From assembly GCA_037190665.1 (NCBI GenBank), contig JBBCJT010000143.1, forward strand, positions 1-22,013: a stretch of 22,013 nucleotides of DNA, written 5' to 3'. A program made the position numbers and the translations under genes. This document shows positions 8,032 to 14,546 of the stretch, piece after piece; the stretch's first letter is position 1, and the number at the start of each line of letters is the position of its first letter. This stretch comes from JBBCJT01 sp037190665 (lineage in GTDB: Bacteria > Pseudomonadota > Alphaproteobacteria > Acetobacterales > Acetobacteraceae). The notes beneath the pieces were generated by a model. That model ran no database searches and was not told where the DNA came from. It saw nothing but the letters and a program-made list of their open reading frames with translations.

Positions 8032-8064
8032 GGGCGGCAGGGAAACCTGCCGCCCTTTCTTTTT
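8032..8064 (+). terminator. Rho-independent terminator of porin 1
   Basis: A perfect 10-bp stem (GGGCGGCAGG at 8032-8041 with CCTGCCGCCC at 8046-8055) closes a GAAA tetraloop and is followed by TTTCTTTTT. It starts 23 nt after the porin stop codon. Confidence 0.93.
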
Positions 8065-8124
8065 GCGCGGTTGACGTGCCTGCCTTTCCGGTTGCGGCTT
8101 GGGCTGCAAACGCCGCGGCCGGTC

Positions 8125-8435
8125 CGGAACGCGATCTTCCTTCTCATCGCCCTGTTGCTCGCAGCCTGTCGCCGGCCCATGCGGCCACAAGATCGATGAC
8201 GCCAGCCGCACCTGATGAGCCGCGGGGCGCGTCCGGCGAGCGGCTCAAAGCCACTCTCAGTATTCTCGGCTGTCAGCTTCGTGCCGGCAGCATCCGCATT
8301 TCCCTGTTGCGGCAGGCCTGCCACGCAACAAAGGGTCGATATCGTCCCCTCTGCCGCCATGCAGGGCATGTCGGCGCACAAGGTGCGACGGGCGCGGGGA
8401 CTGCGCATCCGGACCGCCGGGCGCCCGCTCGCTGA
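8125..8435 (+). pseudogene. Decayed duplicate of the DUF3576 lipoprotein gene
   Basis: This is a relic of the intact gene at 10231-10761. The start of the match encodes RNAIFLLIALLLAACRR, equivalent to the lipoprotein signal peptide and lipobox of the intact copy (RNTLFLLAALLLAACGG), but the ATG has been lost and a stop follows a few codons later. The next roughly 230 bp of the gene are missing. Similarity resumes at about 8215 with RLKATLSILGCQLRAGSIRISLLRQ, matching RFKATAYILGRQLRADGIRVSVFRQ. It then breaks by frameshift, so the last part (HKVRRARGLRI, like DKVLARARELRV) is in another frame. It occupies the same position after porin 1 as the intact gene does after porin 2. No functional product is expected. 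The 8436-8588 stretch after it shows no gene. Confidence 0.88.
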
Positions 8436-8588
8436 CTCCCCTGCGATCTGCCGCCGCCTCGCTGCGGGCGGACCTGTGTCGCTGAACCCTGCCGATGTGA
8501 TCCCCTTCGACGAGGAGGCGGACATGGGTGCGCAAGGGCATGGCGCCGCGCGGACTGCACCATCAGAGCCACTGTTGCTCGTATACCG

Positions 8589-8612
8589 CAGTGCGGCGGA
8601 AATGCCGCGCCC
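8589..8612 (+). promoter_or_regulatory. Conserved hairpin block upstream of porin 2
   Basis: Identical 24-nt copy of the block at 6490-6513, with the GCGGC/GCCGC stem. It lies 176 nt before the porin 2 start. Confidence 0.5.
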
Positions 8613-8627
8613 CTGCGCGGCGAGGCA

Positions 8628-8656
8628 TTGCGACTGCATACGGTCAGGGGCATGAC
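8628..8656 (+). promoter_or_regulatory. Candidate promoter of porin 2
   Basis: TTGCGA, 17-nt spacer, CATGAC, placed as in the porin 1 leader. The -10 is weak, so confidence is low. Confidence 0.3.
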
Positions 8657-8728
8657 CCCTCGCGGGTCCGGCAGCCTTCGCCCATGGGATTACTCGTGGG
8701 GACGTGGAGGCGGGACCTGATTTGAGGC

Positions 8729-8746
8729 GCCGGCAGCAGTGTCGGC
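8729..8746 (+). promoter_or_regulatory. Leader hairpin just before the porin 2 ribosome-binding site
   Basis: GCCGGC, loop AGCAGT, GTCGGC: the 6-bp stem of the porin 1 leader with one G-U pair replacing G-C. It ends a few bases before the TGAGGA ribosome-binding site. Confidence 0.5.
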
Positions 8747-8764
8747 AGGAAATGAGGATTGAGA

Positions 8765-10102
8765 ATGCGCAAGGTTCTTCTTGCCGGTGCCGCGATCGGT
8801 GCGATTGCCCTGATGGATGCGCCAGAAGCGTTCGCGCAGCGGACCGAGTTCCCGCAGCCCTACGCCCCCACCAATGCCGGCCCCGCGCTGCGCACCACGC
8901 CGGGCGTGACGGTCCGCCTCGCTGGCCGCTACCGCTTCTTCGCAGGCTACATCGACCAGGACATGGACAGCGATGGCGCCGGCAACGAGCTGAGCAACCA
9001 CGACTTCTTCGACTATGCCCGGCTGTGGACCGGCTTCGACGGGTTCGCCGAGAACGGCCTGCAGTACGGCGCCACCCTCGAGATCCGCATGCGCTCGGGC
9101 GGCGAGGCCCGCGGCGACGCCCGCGGCAACCTGCACTTCCGCCGCATGTTCGGCTATGTCGGCACGCCGACCATGGGTCAGCTCCGCGTCGGCTCGGGTC
9201 AGGTCCAGGCCATGGAGCTGATGAGCGCCGGCCATATGAACGGCAAGTACGCATCCGGCCTGTGGGACGGTGACGCGCCCAACCTGATCGTCGGCCCCGC
9301 GAACGTCTCGACCAACTTCTGGCCCACCGCCGCGGGCGGCAACAACAACACGGCGATCGGCTACTACTCGCCGCGGTTCTACGGCTTCGACTTCGGCGTG
9401 TCCTACTCGCCCAACAACGGCAATTTCGGCGGCGACGGGGCCTGCGCCTCGATCGGCACGAGCTGCGACCGCCTGAGCGATTCGACGAGCGCGGCCGGCA
9501 CGATCAAGCCTGTCGACATCGTCGACATCGTGGCGCGCTACCGCGGGACGCTGGGCGGCGTCGGCCTGGCGGCGGCCGGTGGCTATCGCGGATCCAGCAC
9601 GGTCGACGGCGTCGGCAGCGTCAACACGTTCGACGGGCTGAGCCTGGGTATCGTCGGCGCCGAGGCGTCGGTCTCCGGCTTCACCTTCGGCGGCCAGATC
9701 ACCTGGGGCAAGGGCAACTTCGGCAACGGCCTGACGGGCGCCACGGGCAGCCTGACCCCGCTGGCCAAGAAGACCAGCACAGCGGCCACCGTCGTCACCG
9801 AGAACGACAACCTGCTGACGTGGCAGATCGGCGCCGGCTACACGTTCGGCGCCATCAGCGTCGGCGTCGCCTATGGCGAGGCCGAGTCGGAAGGCAGCCA
9901 GACCGTGGCCGCCAACCGCCGGGACAAGATGTTCGGCATCGGCGGTTCCTACGCCGTCGCCCCGGGCTTCAACCTGTTCGCCGAGTATCTGTACGGCGAG
10001 CGCAAGGAGAGCGGGTGGAACTTCGCCACCGGCGCCGCCGGTTCGGCCAATAACGCGGTGGACGTGAACCTGTTCGTCATCGGCACCGCCTTCAACTGGT
10101 AG
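8765..10102 (+). CDS. Outer-membrane porin (copy 2)
   Basis: 445-aa beta-barrel porin, tandem paralogue of the gene at 6665-8008. The signal peptide is nearly the same (cleavage AFA-Q25), both cysteines (227 and 234) are kept, and the chain ends in AFNW. Differences from porin 1 are concentrated in short stretches, for example residues 67-79 (MDSDGAGNELSNH here) and around 336-345 (KKTSTAATVVTEN), where surface loops would be expected. Most strand residues are unchanged. The ATG at 8765 is preferred over an in-frame TTG two codons upstream because it matches the porin 1 start and is well spaced from GAGGA. A terminator follows 23 nt after the stop, and then the intact DUF3576 lipoprotein gene. 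Confidence 0.93.
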   Translation: MRKVLLAGAAIGAIALMDAPEAFAQRTEFPQPYAPTNAGPALRTTPGVTVRLAGRYRFFAGYIDQDMDSDGAGNELSNHDFFDYARLWTGFDGFAENGLQYGATLEIRMRSGGEARGDARGNLHFRRMFGYVGTPTMGQLRVGSGQVQAMELMSAGHMNGKYASGLWDGDAPNLIVGPANVSTNFWPTAAGGNNNTAIGYYSPRFYGFDFGVSYSPNNGNFGGDGACASIGTSCDRLSDSTSAAGTIKPVDIVDIVARYRGTLGGVGLAAAGGYRGSSTVDGVGSVNTFDGLSLGIVGAEASVSGFTFGGQITWGKGNFGNGLTGATGSLTPLAKKTSTAATVVTENDNLLTWQIGAGYTFGAISVGVAYGEAESEGSQTVAANRRDKMFGIGGSYAVAPGFNLFAEYLYGERKESGWNFATGAAGSANNAVDVNLFVIGTAFNW

Positions 10103-10125
10103 GCCGGGGCTGAAACAAAGCGGAC

Positions 10126-10159
10126 GGGGCGGTGGGCAGGACTGCCGCCCCTTCCTTTT
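10126..10159 (+). terminator. Rho-independent terminator of porin 2
   Basis: GGGGCGG (10126-10132) pairs with CCGCCCC (10145-10151), followed by TTCCTTTT. It is the counterpart of the porin 1 terminator, but the loop has grown and the inner stem has lost pairing. Confidence 0.8.
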
Positions 10160-10230
10160 GCGCAGTTGACGTGACGGCCCTTTCGGGGCCATGCCCACGC
10201 CGCGGCCCGGCCGCAAACGCCACGGATGGC

Positions 10231-10761
10231 ATGATGATGGCCCGAAACACCCTGTTCCTCCTCGCCGCCCTGCTGCTCGCCGCCTGTGGCGGCCTGCGGG
10301 GCAATACGGTGGACGATTACAACCGCCCCGAGCGTGAGCAGATCATGGATCGCCAGGGCGGGCTGTTCGGCGACGACGGGCTGGTGCTGTTCGGCAACCA
10401 GCGCTCGGGCAGCCGCAACGCCAACGAGCAGGGCGGCGCGCTGGGCGTGAACGCCTATCTCTGGCGCGGCGCGCTCGACACGCTGTCCTTCATGCCGCTG
10501 GTCTCGGCCGACCCGTTCGGCGGCGTGATCATCACCGACTGGTACGAGCCGCAGGGCGCGTCCGGCGAGCGCTTCAAGGCCACCGCCTACATCCTCGGCC
10601 GCCAGCTTCGCGCCGACGGCATCCGCGTTTCCGTGTTCCGGCAGGTCCGCCAGGGCAACAACTGGGTCGACGCCCCGGTTTCCGCCGGCACGCAGGGCGA
10701 GCTGGAGGACAAGGTGCTGGCCCGGGCGCGGGAGTTGCGCGTCCAGGCCGCCAGCCGCTGA
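10231..10761 (+). CDS. DUF3576 domain lipoprotein (intact copy)
   Basis: 176-aa predicted lipoprotein. The signal peptide ends in the lipobox LLAAC with Cys19 as the lipidated residue. The mature part matches the alphaproteobacterial DUF3576 family: GGALGVNAYLWRGALDTLSFMPLVSADPFGG, an IITDWYEP segment, FKATAYILGRQLRADGIRVSVFRQ and a C-terminal ARELRV helix. Its function is unknown. It is likely in the envelope. Three consecutive ATGs occur (10231, 10234, 10237); the first is used here, and CGGA lies just upstream. In many alphaproteobacteria this family lies just before leuS, which is not the case here. A degraded second copy follows porin 1 at 8125-8435, so the gene was duplicated together with the porin. 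Confidence 0.85.
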   Translation: MMMARNTLFLLAALLLAACGGLRGNTVDDYNRPEREQIMDRQGGLFGDDGLVLFGNQRSGSRNANEQGGALGVNAYLWRGALDTLSFMPLVSADPFGGVIITDWYEPQGASGERFKATAYILGRQLRADGIRVSVFRQVRQGNNWVDAPVSAGTQGELEDKVLARARELRVQAASR

Positions 10762-10765
10762 CAAT

Positions 10766-10779
10766 CCGGCCTCGGCCGG
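10766..10779 (+). terminator. Hairpin after the DUF3576 gene
   Basis: CCGGCC-TC-GGCCGG, 4 nt after the stop, followed by a further CCCCG/CGGGG pairing. There is no T-run, so termination is only possible. The loop is very short and would open to about 4 nt. Confidence 0.35.
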
Positions 10780-10940
10780 CCCCGACCATCCGGGGGGACA
10801 AGCGTGGTCTTGACGGGCACGGGCGCGTGATCCGTTCCGAACGCACCCCGGTGGTTGACGACACCTTGCGCGGGCAGGCGCTCGACTGAGGCTGGCGCCA
10901 GCATCGCTGCCCGTGCCAGCCGGGAACCAGCGCCGCCCGC

Positions 10941-11084
10941 ATCATGCCGGCCAGACTTTCGACTGACTCGCAGCCGCCGATGAAAGGGTCATCGGCAAGG
11001 CTCGACGGTATGAGGTTCTGTCTCGCGCGTGGCCCCGCACGCGCATGCCGTTCGCCTCGTTAAAAAGAGCCATCGGCATGGCTC
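10941..11084. repeat. Dispersed repeat R2, copy a
   Basis: First of three related intergenic segments (others near 12748 and 13745). It begins ATCATGCCGGCCAGACTTTC, contains GGCAAGGCTC-ACGGTAT at 10994-11011 (matching 12859-12876 apart from one base) and CCGTTCGCCT at 11048-11057 (exact in all three copies). It ends in a perfect GAGCCAT/ATGGCTC hairpin at 11067-11084. The order of segments differs from copy b, so this copy looks rearranged. No protein is encoded. Confidence 0.6.
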
Positions 11085-11487
11085 GGCGCTTTCAGAAGAC
11101 GAACTCGGCGATATTGAGTGAGCCTGAGTAGATACTGCGCGTCGGCGGTCGCGTTTTCACGGCAGGCCCAGTGCGCCCCTCGAACCGCCGGCGCTGGTGG
11201 CTTCAAGCGGGACCCGACCCAGGCTCGGCGGACGCTTGCTCGATCATCCGGCACCCCGGTGTCCCTCGCGCCTGACAGTTCGTGCCACGCGATCGGCAAC
11301 GGGGTGTGAGCGACACTCCGCTGGGCTCGCGCGCCCTGACGTCGCGGGCGCGCGTCGTGGGATCTGCCCCTCGCAAGATCACTTCCTGCGGACCGATCCG
11401 CTGGCGCGCCATCGCAGCGACACGCAGCACGCGCCCTGCCTCAGGGACAAATTGCACAGGTCTCGGAGCGCGCCTTGTGCACCGTGA
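11085..11487. other. Gene-free stretch before the znuA-like gene
   Basis: About 400 bases with no convincing gene on either strand. The short open frames here have no signal peptide, no domain that I recognise and no good ribosome-binding site. No tRNA-like fold was found. It ends at the Zur-like operator. Confidence 0.5.
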
Positions 11488-11502
11488 TGTTACGGTATAA
11501 CG
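11488..11502 (+). promoter_or_regulatory. Candidate Zur box overlapping the -10 of the znuA-like gene
   Basis: TGTTACGGTATAACG is an inverted repeat (GTTA, 5 bp, TAAC) close to the Zur operator pattern TGTTATA..TATAACA. It contains TATAAC, a plausible -10, with TTGTGC at 11475 as a poor -35 (15-bp spacer). The start codon is only 9 bases after the palindrome and has no clear ribosome-binding site, so transcription may start almost at the ATG. Binding of zinc-loaded Zur here would block the promoter. Confidence 0.5.
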
Positions 11503-11510
11503 TTCCATAC

Positions 11511-12404
11511 ATGAAGCGCCGGACCTTACTCACCCTGCTCCCGTTCGCCGCCGCGGCGCATGCGCAGGCACCGCTCGATGTCATCGCGAGTTTCACCATC
11601 CTCGCCGACATGACCCGCGAGATCGGCGGCGATGCGGTGCGCGTGACATCGCTTGTCGGCCCCGACGGGGACGCGCATTCCTTCAGCCCGCGCCCGTCGG
11701 ACGTGCGCAGCCTCGCCGCCGCGCGCGTGCTGGTGCGCAACGGGCTCGGCTTCGAACCGTGGCTCGACCGCGTGCTGCGCACGTCGGGCTTCAAGGGCAT
11801 CGACATCGTCGCCACCGCCGGCGTGCAGGCGCGCCGGATGATCGATGCGCACGGGCACGCACATGGCGCCGGGCGCGACCCTCATGCGTGGCAGGACCCG
11901 CGCAACGCGCTGCTGTATGTCCGCAACATCGCCGAGGGGCTCGCCAGGGCCGACGCGCCGCGCGCCGATCTGTATCGCCAGCGCGCCGATGCCTATGCCG
12001 CGCGCATCTGCGAGACCGATGCCTGGATCGAAGCGCAGTTCGCGCCGTTCCCGCGCGAGAAGCGACGCATCATCACCAGCCACGACGCCTTCGGCTATTT
12101 CGGCGCGCGCTACGGCATCGACTTCCGCGCCGCGCAGGGCGTGAACGCGGAGGGCGATCCTTCCGCGCAGGCCATCGCCGCGCTCGTCCGGCAGATCCGG
12201 CGCGAGAACATTCGCGTCGTGTTCGTCGAGAACATGACCAATCCGGCGATCATGGAGACGCTGGCGCGCGAGGCGGGCGCTGTCGTCGGCGGCCGGGTGT
12301 TCTCCGACGCGCTGTCGGCACCGGACGGACCCGCGGCGAGCTACATCGCGATGCTGCGCCACAACGCCACCGCGTTCGCCCGCGCCTTCTCCGGCGCGGC
12401 CTGA
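11511..12404 (+). CDS. znuA: Zinc/manganese ABC transporter substrate-binding protein (ZnuA-like)
   Basis: 297-aa periplasmic metal-binding protein of the cluster A-I (ZnuA/TroA) family. The signal peptide MKRRTLLTLLPFAAAAHAQA is followed by IASFTILADMTREIGGD. Metal ligands expected from the family are visible: His56 (DAHSF), His125 (DPHAWQDP), His191 (SHDAFGYF) and Asp266 (FSDAL). A short His-containing loop, HGHAHGAGRD (residues 114-123), lies before the second ligand, as in zinc-binding members. The backbone helix between the lobes and the VFVENMTNPAIMETLAREAG region are also typical. No membrane (znuB) or ATPase (znuC) gene is adjacent; both sides are repeat-rich. The protein must work with a transporter encoded elsewhere, if it works. 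The Zur-like palindrome upstream supports zinc rather than manganese. Confidence 0.88.
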   Translation: MKRRTLLTLLPFAAAAHAQAPLDVIASFTILADMTREIGGDAVRVTSLVGPDGDAHSFSPRPSDVRSLAAARVLVRNGLGFEPWLDRVLRTSGFKGIDIVATAGVQARRMIDAHGHAHGAGRDPHAWQDPRNALLYVRNIAEGLARADAPRADLYRQRADAYAARICETDAWIEAQFAPFPREKRRIITSHDAFGYFGARYGIDFRAAQGVNAEGDPSAQAIAALVRQIRRENIRVVFVENMTNPAIMETLAREAGAVVGGRVFSDALSAPDGPAASYIAMLRHNATAFARAFSGAA

Positions 12405-12414
12405 GACCGCCGGA

Positions 12415-12435
12415 CCCTGCCTTTCCCCGGCAGGG
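12415..12435 (+). terminator. Hairpin after the znuA-like gene
   Basis: CCCTGCC (12415-12421) pairs with GGCAGGG (12429-12435), 10 nt after the stop. No T-run follows, so termination activity is uncertain. Confidence 0.4.
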
Positions 12436-12449
12436 CGACCGGCATCCGT

Positions 12450-13312
12450 GCGCAGCCCGGGTGTGGCGGCTGTGCCGGACAGCGAGTCGATACCGGATCA
12501 GCCGACAGGCTGCCCGGTATGACACGGCCCGGTCAGGTGCATCCCCGTGCCTGACCGGGTGCAGTCCTCCGGGTGAGACGGCCAGCAGCGCCGCTACAGC
12601 CGCAACATCCAGCGCGCCCCTCACGCCACGTTCTTCATCGGCAAGATGAACACGTGCAGGCCCGATGCGATGGTCGCGCGCCAGACAGCGCATCGATGCC
12701 GGGTCAGCCACAGGCTGTCCGGTCAGGTGCTCTTCGCTCCGGGCGGGATCATACCGGCCGGTCTTTCGGCTGACCCGATACGAGTCCTTGTTTGACGCGT
12801 CGCCCGCCCCACCAACCCTGCGCGCGGGTACCGTTCGCCTTGCAGATATGGAGCTATTGGCAAGGCTCAACGGTATCAGGCGGCCGGCAATGCCGGCTTG
12901 CCCGCGGCGTCCAGCGCGGCCGCCGCGTTTTGTTCTCGTAGGGGAGCGAACGCGCAGGGTTGGTGGGGCGGCTGCGCGCCAGACACTGCGTTGATCCCGG
13001 GTCGGCTGGCAGGCTGTCCGGTCAGGCGCATCCTCATGCCCGATCAGGCGCAGTCCTTTGCGTTGGCGGTCGTGGACGGCCAGCAATGCTAACTCGTCCG
13101 CGACGTCCAGCGCGGTCGCGCGTCTTGTTTCTCATCGGCAAGCGGATGCGCAGGGTCGGTGGAACGGCTGCGCGCCGGACACTGCGCCGGCTCCGGTCGG
13201 CCGGCAGGCTGCCCGCTCAGATGCATCCTCGTGCCCTGCTAGGCGCGGTCCTTCGCGTCGGCGGGATCAGGCGGCCAGCCGTGCCGGCTCGTCCGCGACG
13301 TCCAGCGCATGC
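12450..13312. repeat. Degenerate tandem array R1 reproducing the end of the ACT-like gene
   Basis: About four diverged units. Unit boundaries carry GCGCAG followed by a GGCGGCTGCGCGCC-like stretch at about 12450, 12654, 12952 and 13148. The last two units are 196 bp apart. Each unit contains a CAGGCTG-CC segment and a segment that, read on the minus strand, resembles the last codons of the ACT-like gene: ALDVADEPARLAA-stop in the gene, ALDVADELALLAV at 13075-13113, ALDAAGKPALPAA-stop at 12885-12917, ALDVAAVAALLAV at 12576-12614. A 21-nt stretch at 13093-13113 recurs exactly at 13288-13308. One unit is interrupted by repeat R2. Apart from this array, 12405-13266 contains no gene. Confidence 0.65.
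12748..12878. repeat. Dispersed repeat R2, copy b, inside array R1
   Basis: A segment of about 123 bp flanked by ATCA on both sides (12748-12751 and 12875-12878), with short inverted ends TACCG/CGGTA. It interrupts an R1 unit, since uninterrupted units read GGATCAGGCGGCC across this point. It shares its left end, the CCGTTCGCCT core (12831-12840) and the GGCAAGGCTC-ACGGTAT end with copy a. No open frame is present. It could be a small inserted element or a product of unequal tandem duplication, because copy a also begins with ATCA. Confidence 0.5.
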
Positions 13313-13536
13313 AGGCCGACCAGCCGCAGCAGGTCGGCGCGGATCAGCCGCGCATCCACGGGATCGAGGTCATGGCAGGCAACGGTGACGCGGCAGGCGT
13401 CGCCGACCCGATGGGCCGCGACGGTGTCCGGCATCACGTCGCGCTTGGCGAACGGGTTCAGCACGCGCGGCAACAGGCCGGGCGAGACGTCGGCGGTCAG
13501 GGTGAAGACATGGGCGGGGGAAGTCTGGGCTTGCAT
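13267..13536 (-). CDS. Small ACT-domain-like protein
   Basis: 89-aa protein with an ACT-like beta-alpha-beta-beta-alpha-beta pattern: HVFTLTADVSPGLLPRVLNPFAKRDVMPDTV, then CRVTVACHDLDPVDARLIRADLLRLVGL. It resembles the regulatory ACT domain of acetolactate synthase small subunits or a stand-alone ACT protein. Such domains bind amino acids or mediate subunit contacts. The ATG at 13536 is chosen because GTGGAG lies about 9 nt upstream; an in-frame GTG five codons earlier is possible. The last 13 codons lie in repeat R1, whose other copies follow downstream, so the natural C-terminus may have been altered by the repeat. It lies alone between the znuA-like gene and ccmI, and no ilv gene is nearby. 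Confidence 0.65.
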   Translation of the reverse strand: MQAQTSPAHVFTLTADVSPGLLPRVLNPFAKRDVMPDTVAAHRVGDACRVTVACHDLDPVDARLIRADLLRLVGLHALDVADEPARLAA

Positions 13537-13744
13537 GTTCGGCGGCTCCACAGGGCGATTGGCGGTGCGTGACCCGGCGCGACAGGCGCGCCGACACTCC
13601 GCCGGCAGCGCCTAGGCGGCCGGGTGGCTAATTCGCGTGAAGCGAGCGGCTCCGAACATGCGGCGACTATACATGCCCGCGCGGCACGGCGCAGCCGCCG
13701 ATGCGCGGCTCAGCCATGCCGTAACGCGGATGCCGCACGGGCCC

Positions 13745-13824
13745 CCGGCCAGCCTTCCGTCTGACCCGCCATGAGGCCTCGTCTCACGCATCCCTGCGCG
13801 CAGATACCGTTCGCCTTGCCAACG
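13745..13824. repeat. Dispersed repeat R2, copy c (partial)
   Basis: CCGGCCAGCCTTCCGTCTGA at the left matches the R2 left end. The core ATACCGTTCGCCTTGC at the right matches copy b except for the first base (GTACC there). The hairpin end is missing. It lies in the 314-bp gap between the ACT-like gene and ccmI. The rest of that gap (13537-13744) holds no gene; TATAGT on the minus strand at 13666-13671 is a possible -10 for the ACT-like gene. Confidence 0.5.
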
Positions 13825-13850
13825 AACCGCCGCCACCAAGCCCCCCCCTC

Positions 13851-14546
13851 TCACGGCGTGGCCAGCAGCCGTTCCGCCATCGGCCGCCAGCGTGCGTCCG
13901 GCGGCGCGGCCGCCAGCGCGCGGCGGTACAGGTCCCGCGTCTCCTCCGTGACCTCGCCGCGCGCGGCCATCAGCAGCGTGCCGGTGCGGAAGGCGACCTC
14001 GGGGTCGAAGCGGATCTGCAACGCGACCTTGAACGCCTCGGCCGCGGCTTCGAAGTTGCCGCGCGTCCGCTCCGTGTTGCCCAGCAGCAGCCAGCCATGC
14101 CGCGTCTGCTCGCTGGCCGGGTCCATGCGCAGCAGCCGGGCGCGCAGCTCGGCGACCAGCCGCGCCTCGGCCTCGCGCTCCGCCTGCACCTCCACGAACG
14201 GGGCGGCGGGCATGCCGGGGCTGCCGGCGGCGAGGTACAGCGTCAGCGCGGCGGCCGGCACCAGCAGGCAGGATAGCACCACCGGCATCGTCCGGCCGCG
14301 GGGGGACGCGTCCTCCTGCGCCTCCGCGGCGGCGATCAGGCGGCGGCCGGTTTCGGCGGTGGCGGCCGCGTGCTCCGGCGCGGTGATGCGCCCCTCCTCA
14401 CGGTCGCGGTCGAGTTCGGCGAGCTGGGCGCGGTACAGCGCCACGTCCGCCTCGCGCCGGCCGCGCACCGCATCGGCGCGCAGCAGGGAGAACAGCAACG
14501 GCGCCAGCGCGGCCACCGCGAGCAGGCCGAAGACGAGCCAGATCAT
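13851..14546 (-). CDS. ccmI: Cytochrome c biogenesis protein CcmI
   Basis: 231-aa inner-membrane protein that presents apocytochrome c to the CcmFH haem ligation complex. Two membrane segments are visible, at residues 1-22 and about 87-107, enclosing a cytoplasmic coiled part with LYRAQLAELDRDREEGRIT, which is characteristic of CcmI (CycH) N-terminal domains. The periplasmic C-terminal part has TPR-like helices (residues about 143-206: WLLLGNTERTRGNFEAAAEAF, then YRRALAAAPPDA). It is much shorter than full CcmI proteins with several TPRs and resembles the compact alphaproteobacterial form. Its start overlaps the ccmH stop by 4 bp (ATGA at 14543-14546). It is the last gene of the ccm operon; its stop is followed by a repeat-containing gap. 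Confidence 0.88.
   Translation of the reverse strand: MIWLVFGLLAVAALAPLLFSLLRADAVRGRREADVALYRAQLAELDRDREEGRITAPEHAAATAETGRRLIAAAEAQEDASPRGRTMPVVLSCLLVPAAALTLYLAAGSPGMPAAPFVEVQAEREAEARLVAELRARLLRMDPASEQTRHGWLLLGNTERTRGNFEAAAEAFKVALQIRFDPEVAFRTGTLLMAARGEVTEETRDLYRRALAAAPPDARWRPMAERLLATP

Noticed and set aside
8215..8655. Plus-strand open frame of 146 codons covering the lipoprotein relic
   Set aside because: Only short parts match the DUF3576 protein, in alternating frames. It is best explained as a pseudogene followed by porin leader.
8759..8764. In-frame TTG start two codons upstream of porin 2
   Set aside because: Porin 1 starts at the equivalent of the ATG at 8765, which is well spaced from GAGGA. 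The TTG would lie almost on the ribosome-binding site.
11150..11215. tRNA-like GGTTCGAGG on the minus strand
   Set aside because: The surrounding bases do not form a T-stem, anticodon stem or acceptor stem.
11203..11508. 101-codon minus-strand open frame upstream of the znuA-like gene
   Set aside because: No recognised domain, signal or ribosome-binding site, and its start lies in the Zur-like operator region.
12748..12878. Insertion sequence
   Set aside because: The segment is only about 123 bp with no transposase and very short inverted ends. It is reported as a repeat only.
12450..13312. Possible CRISPR array
   Set aside because: Units are about 196 bp and degenerate along their whole length. 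There are no short identical repeats with unique spacers and no cas genes.
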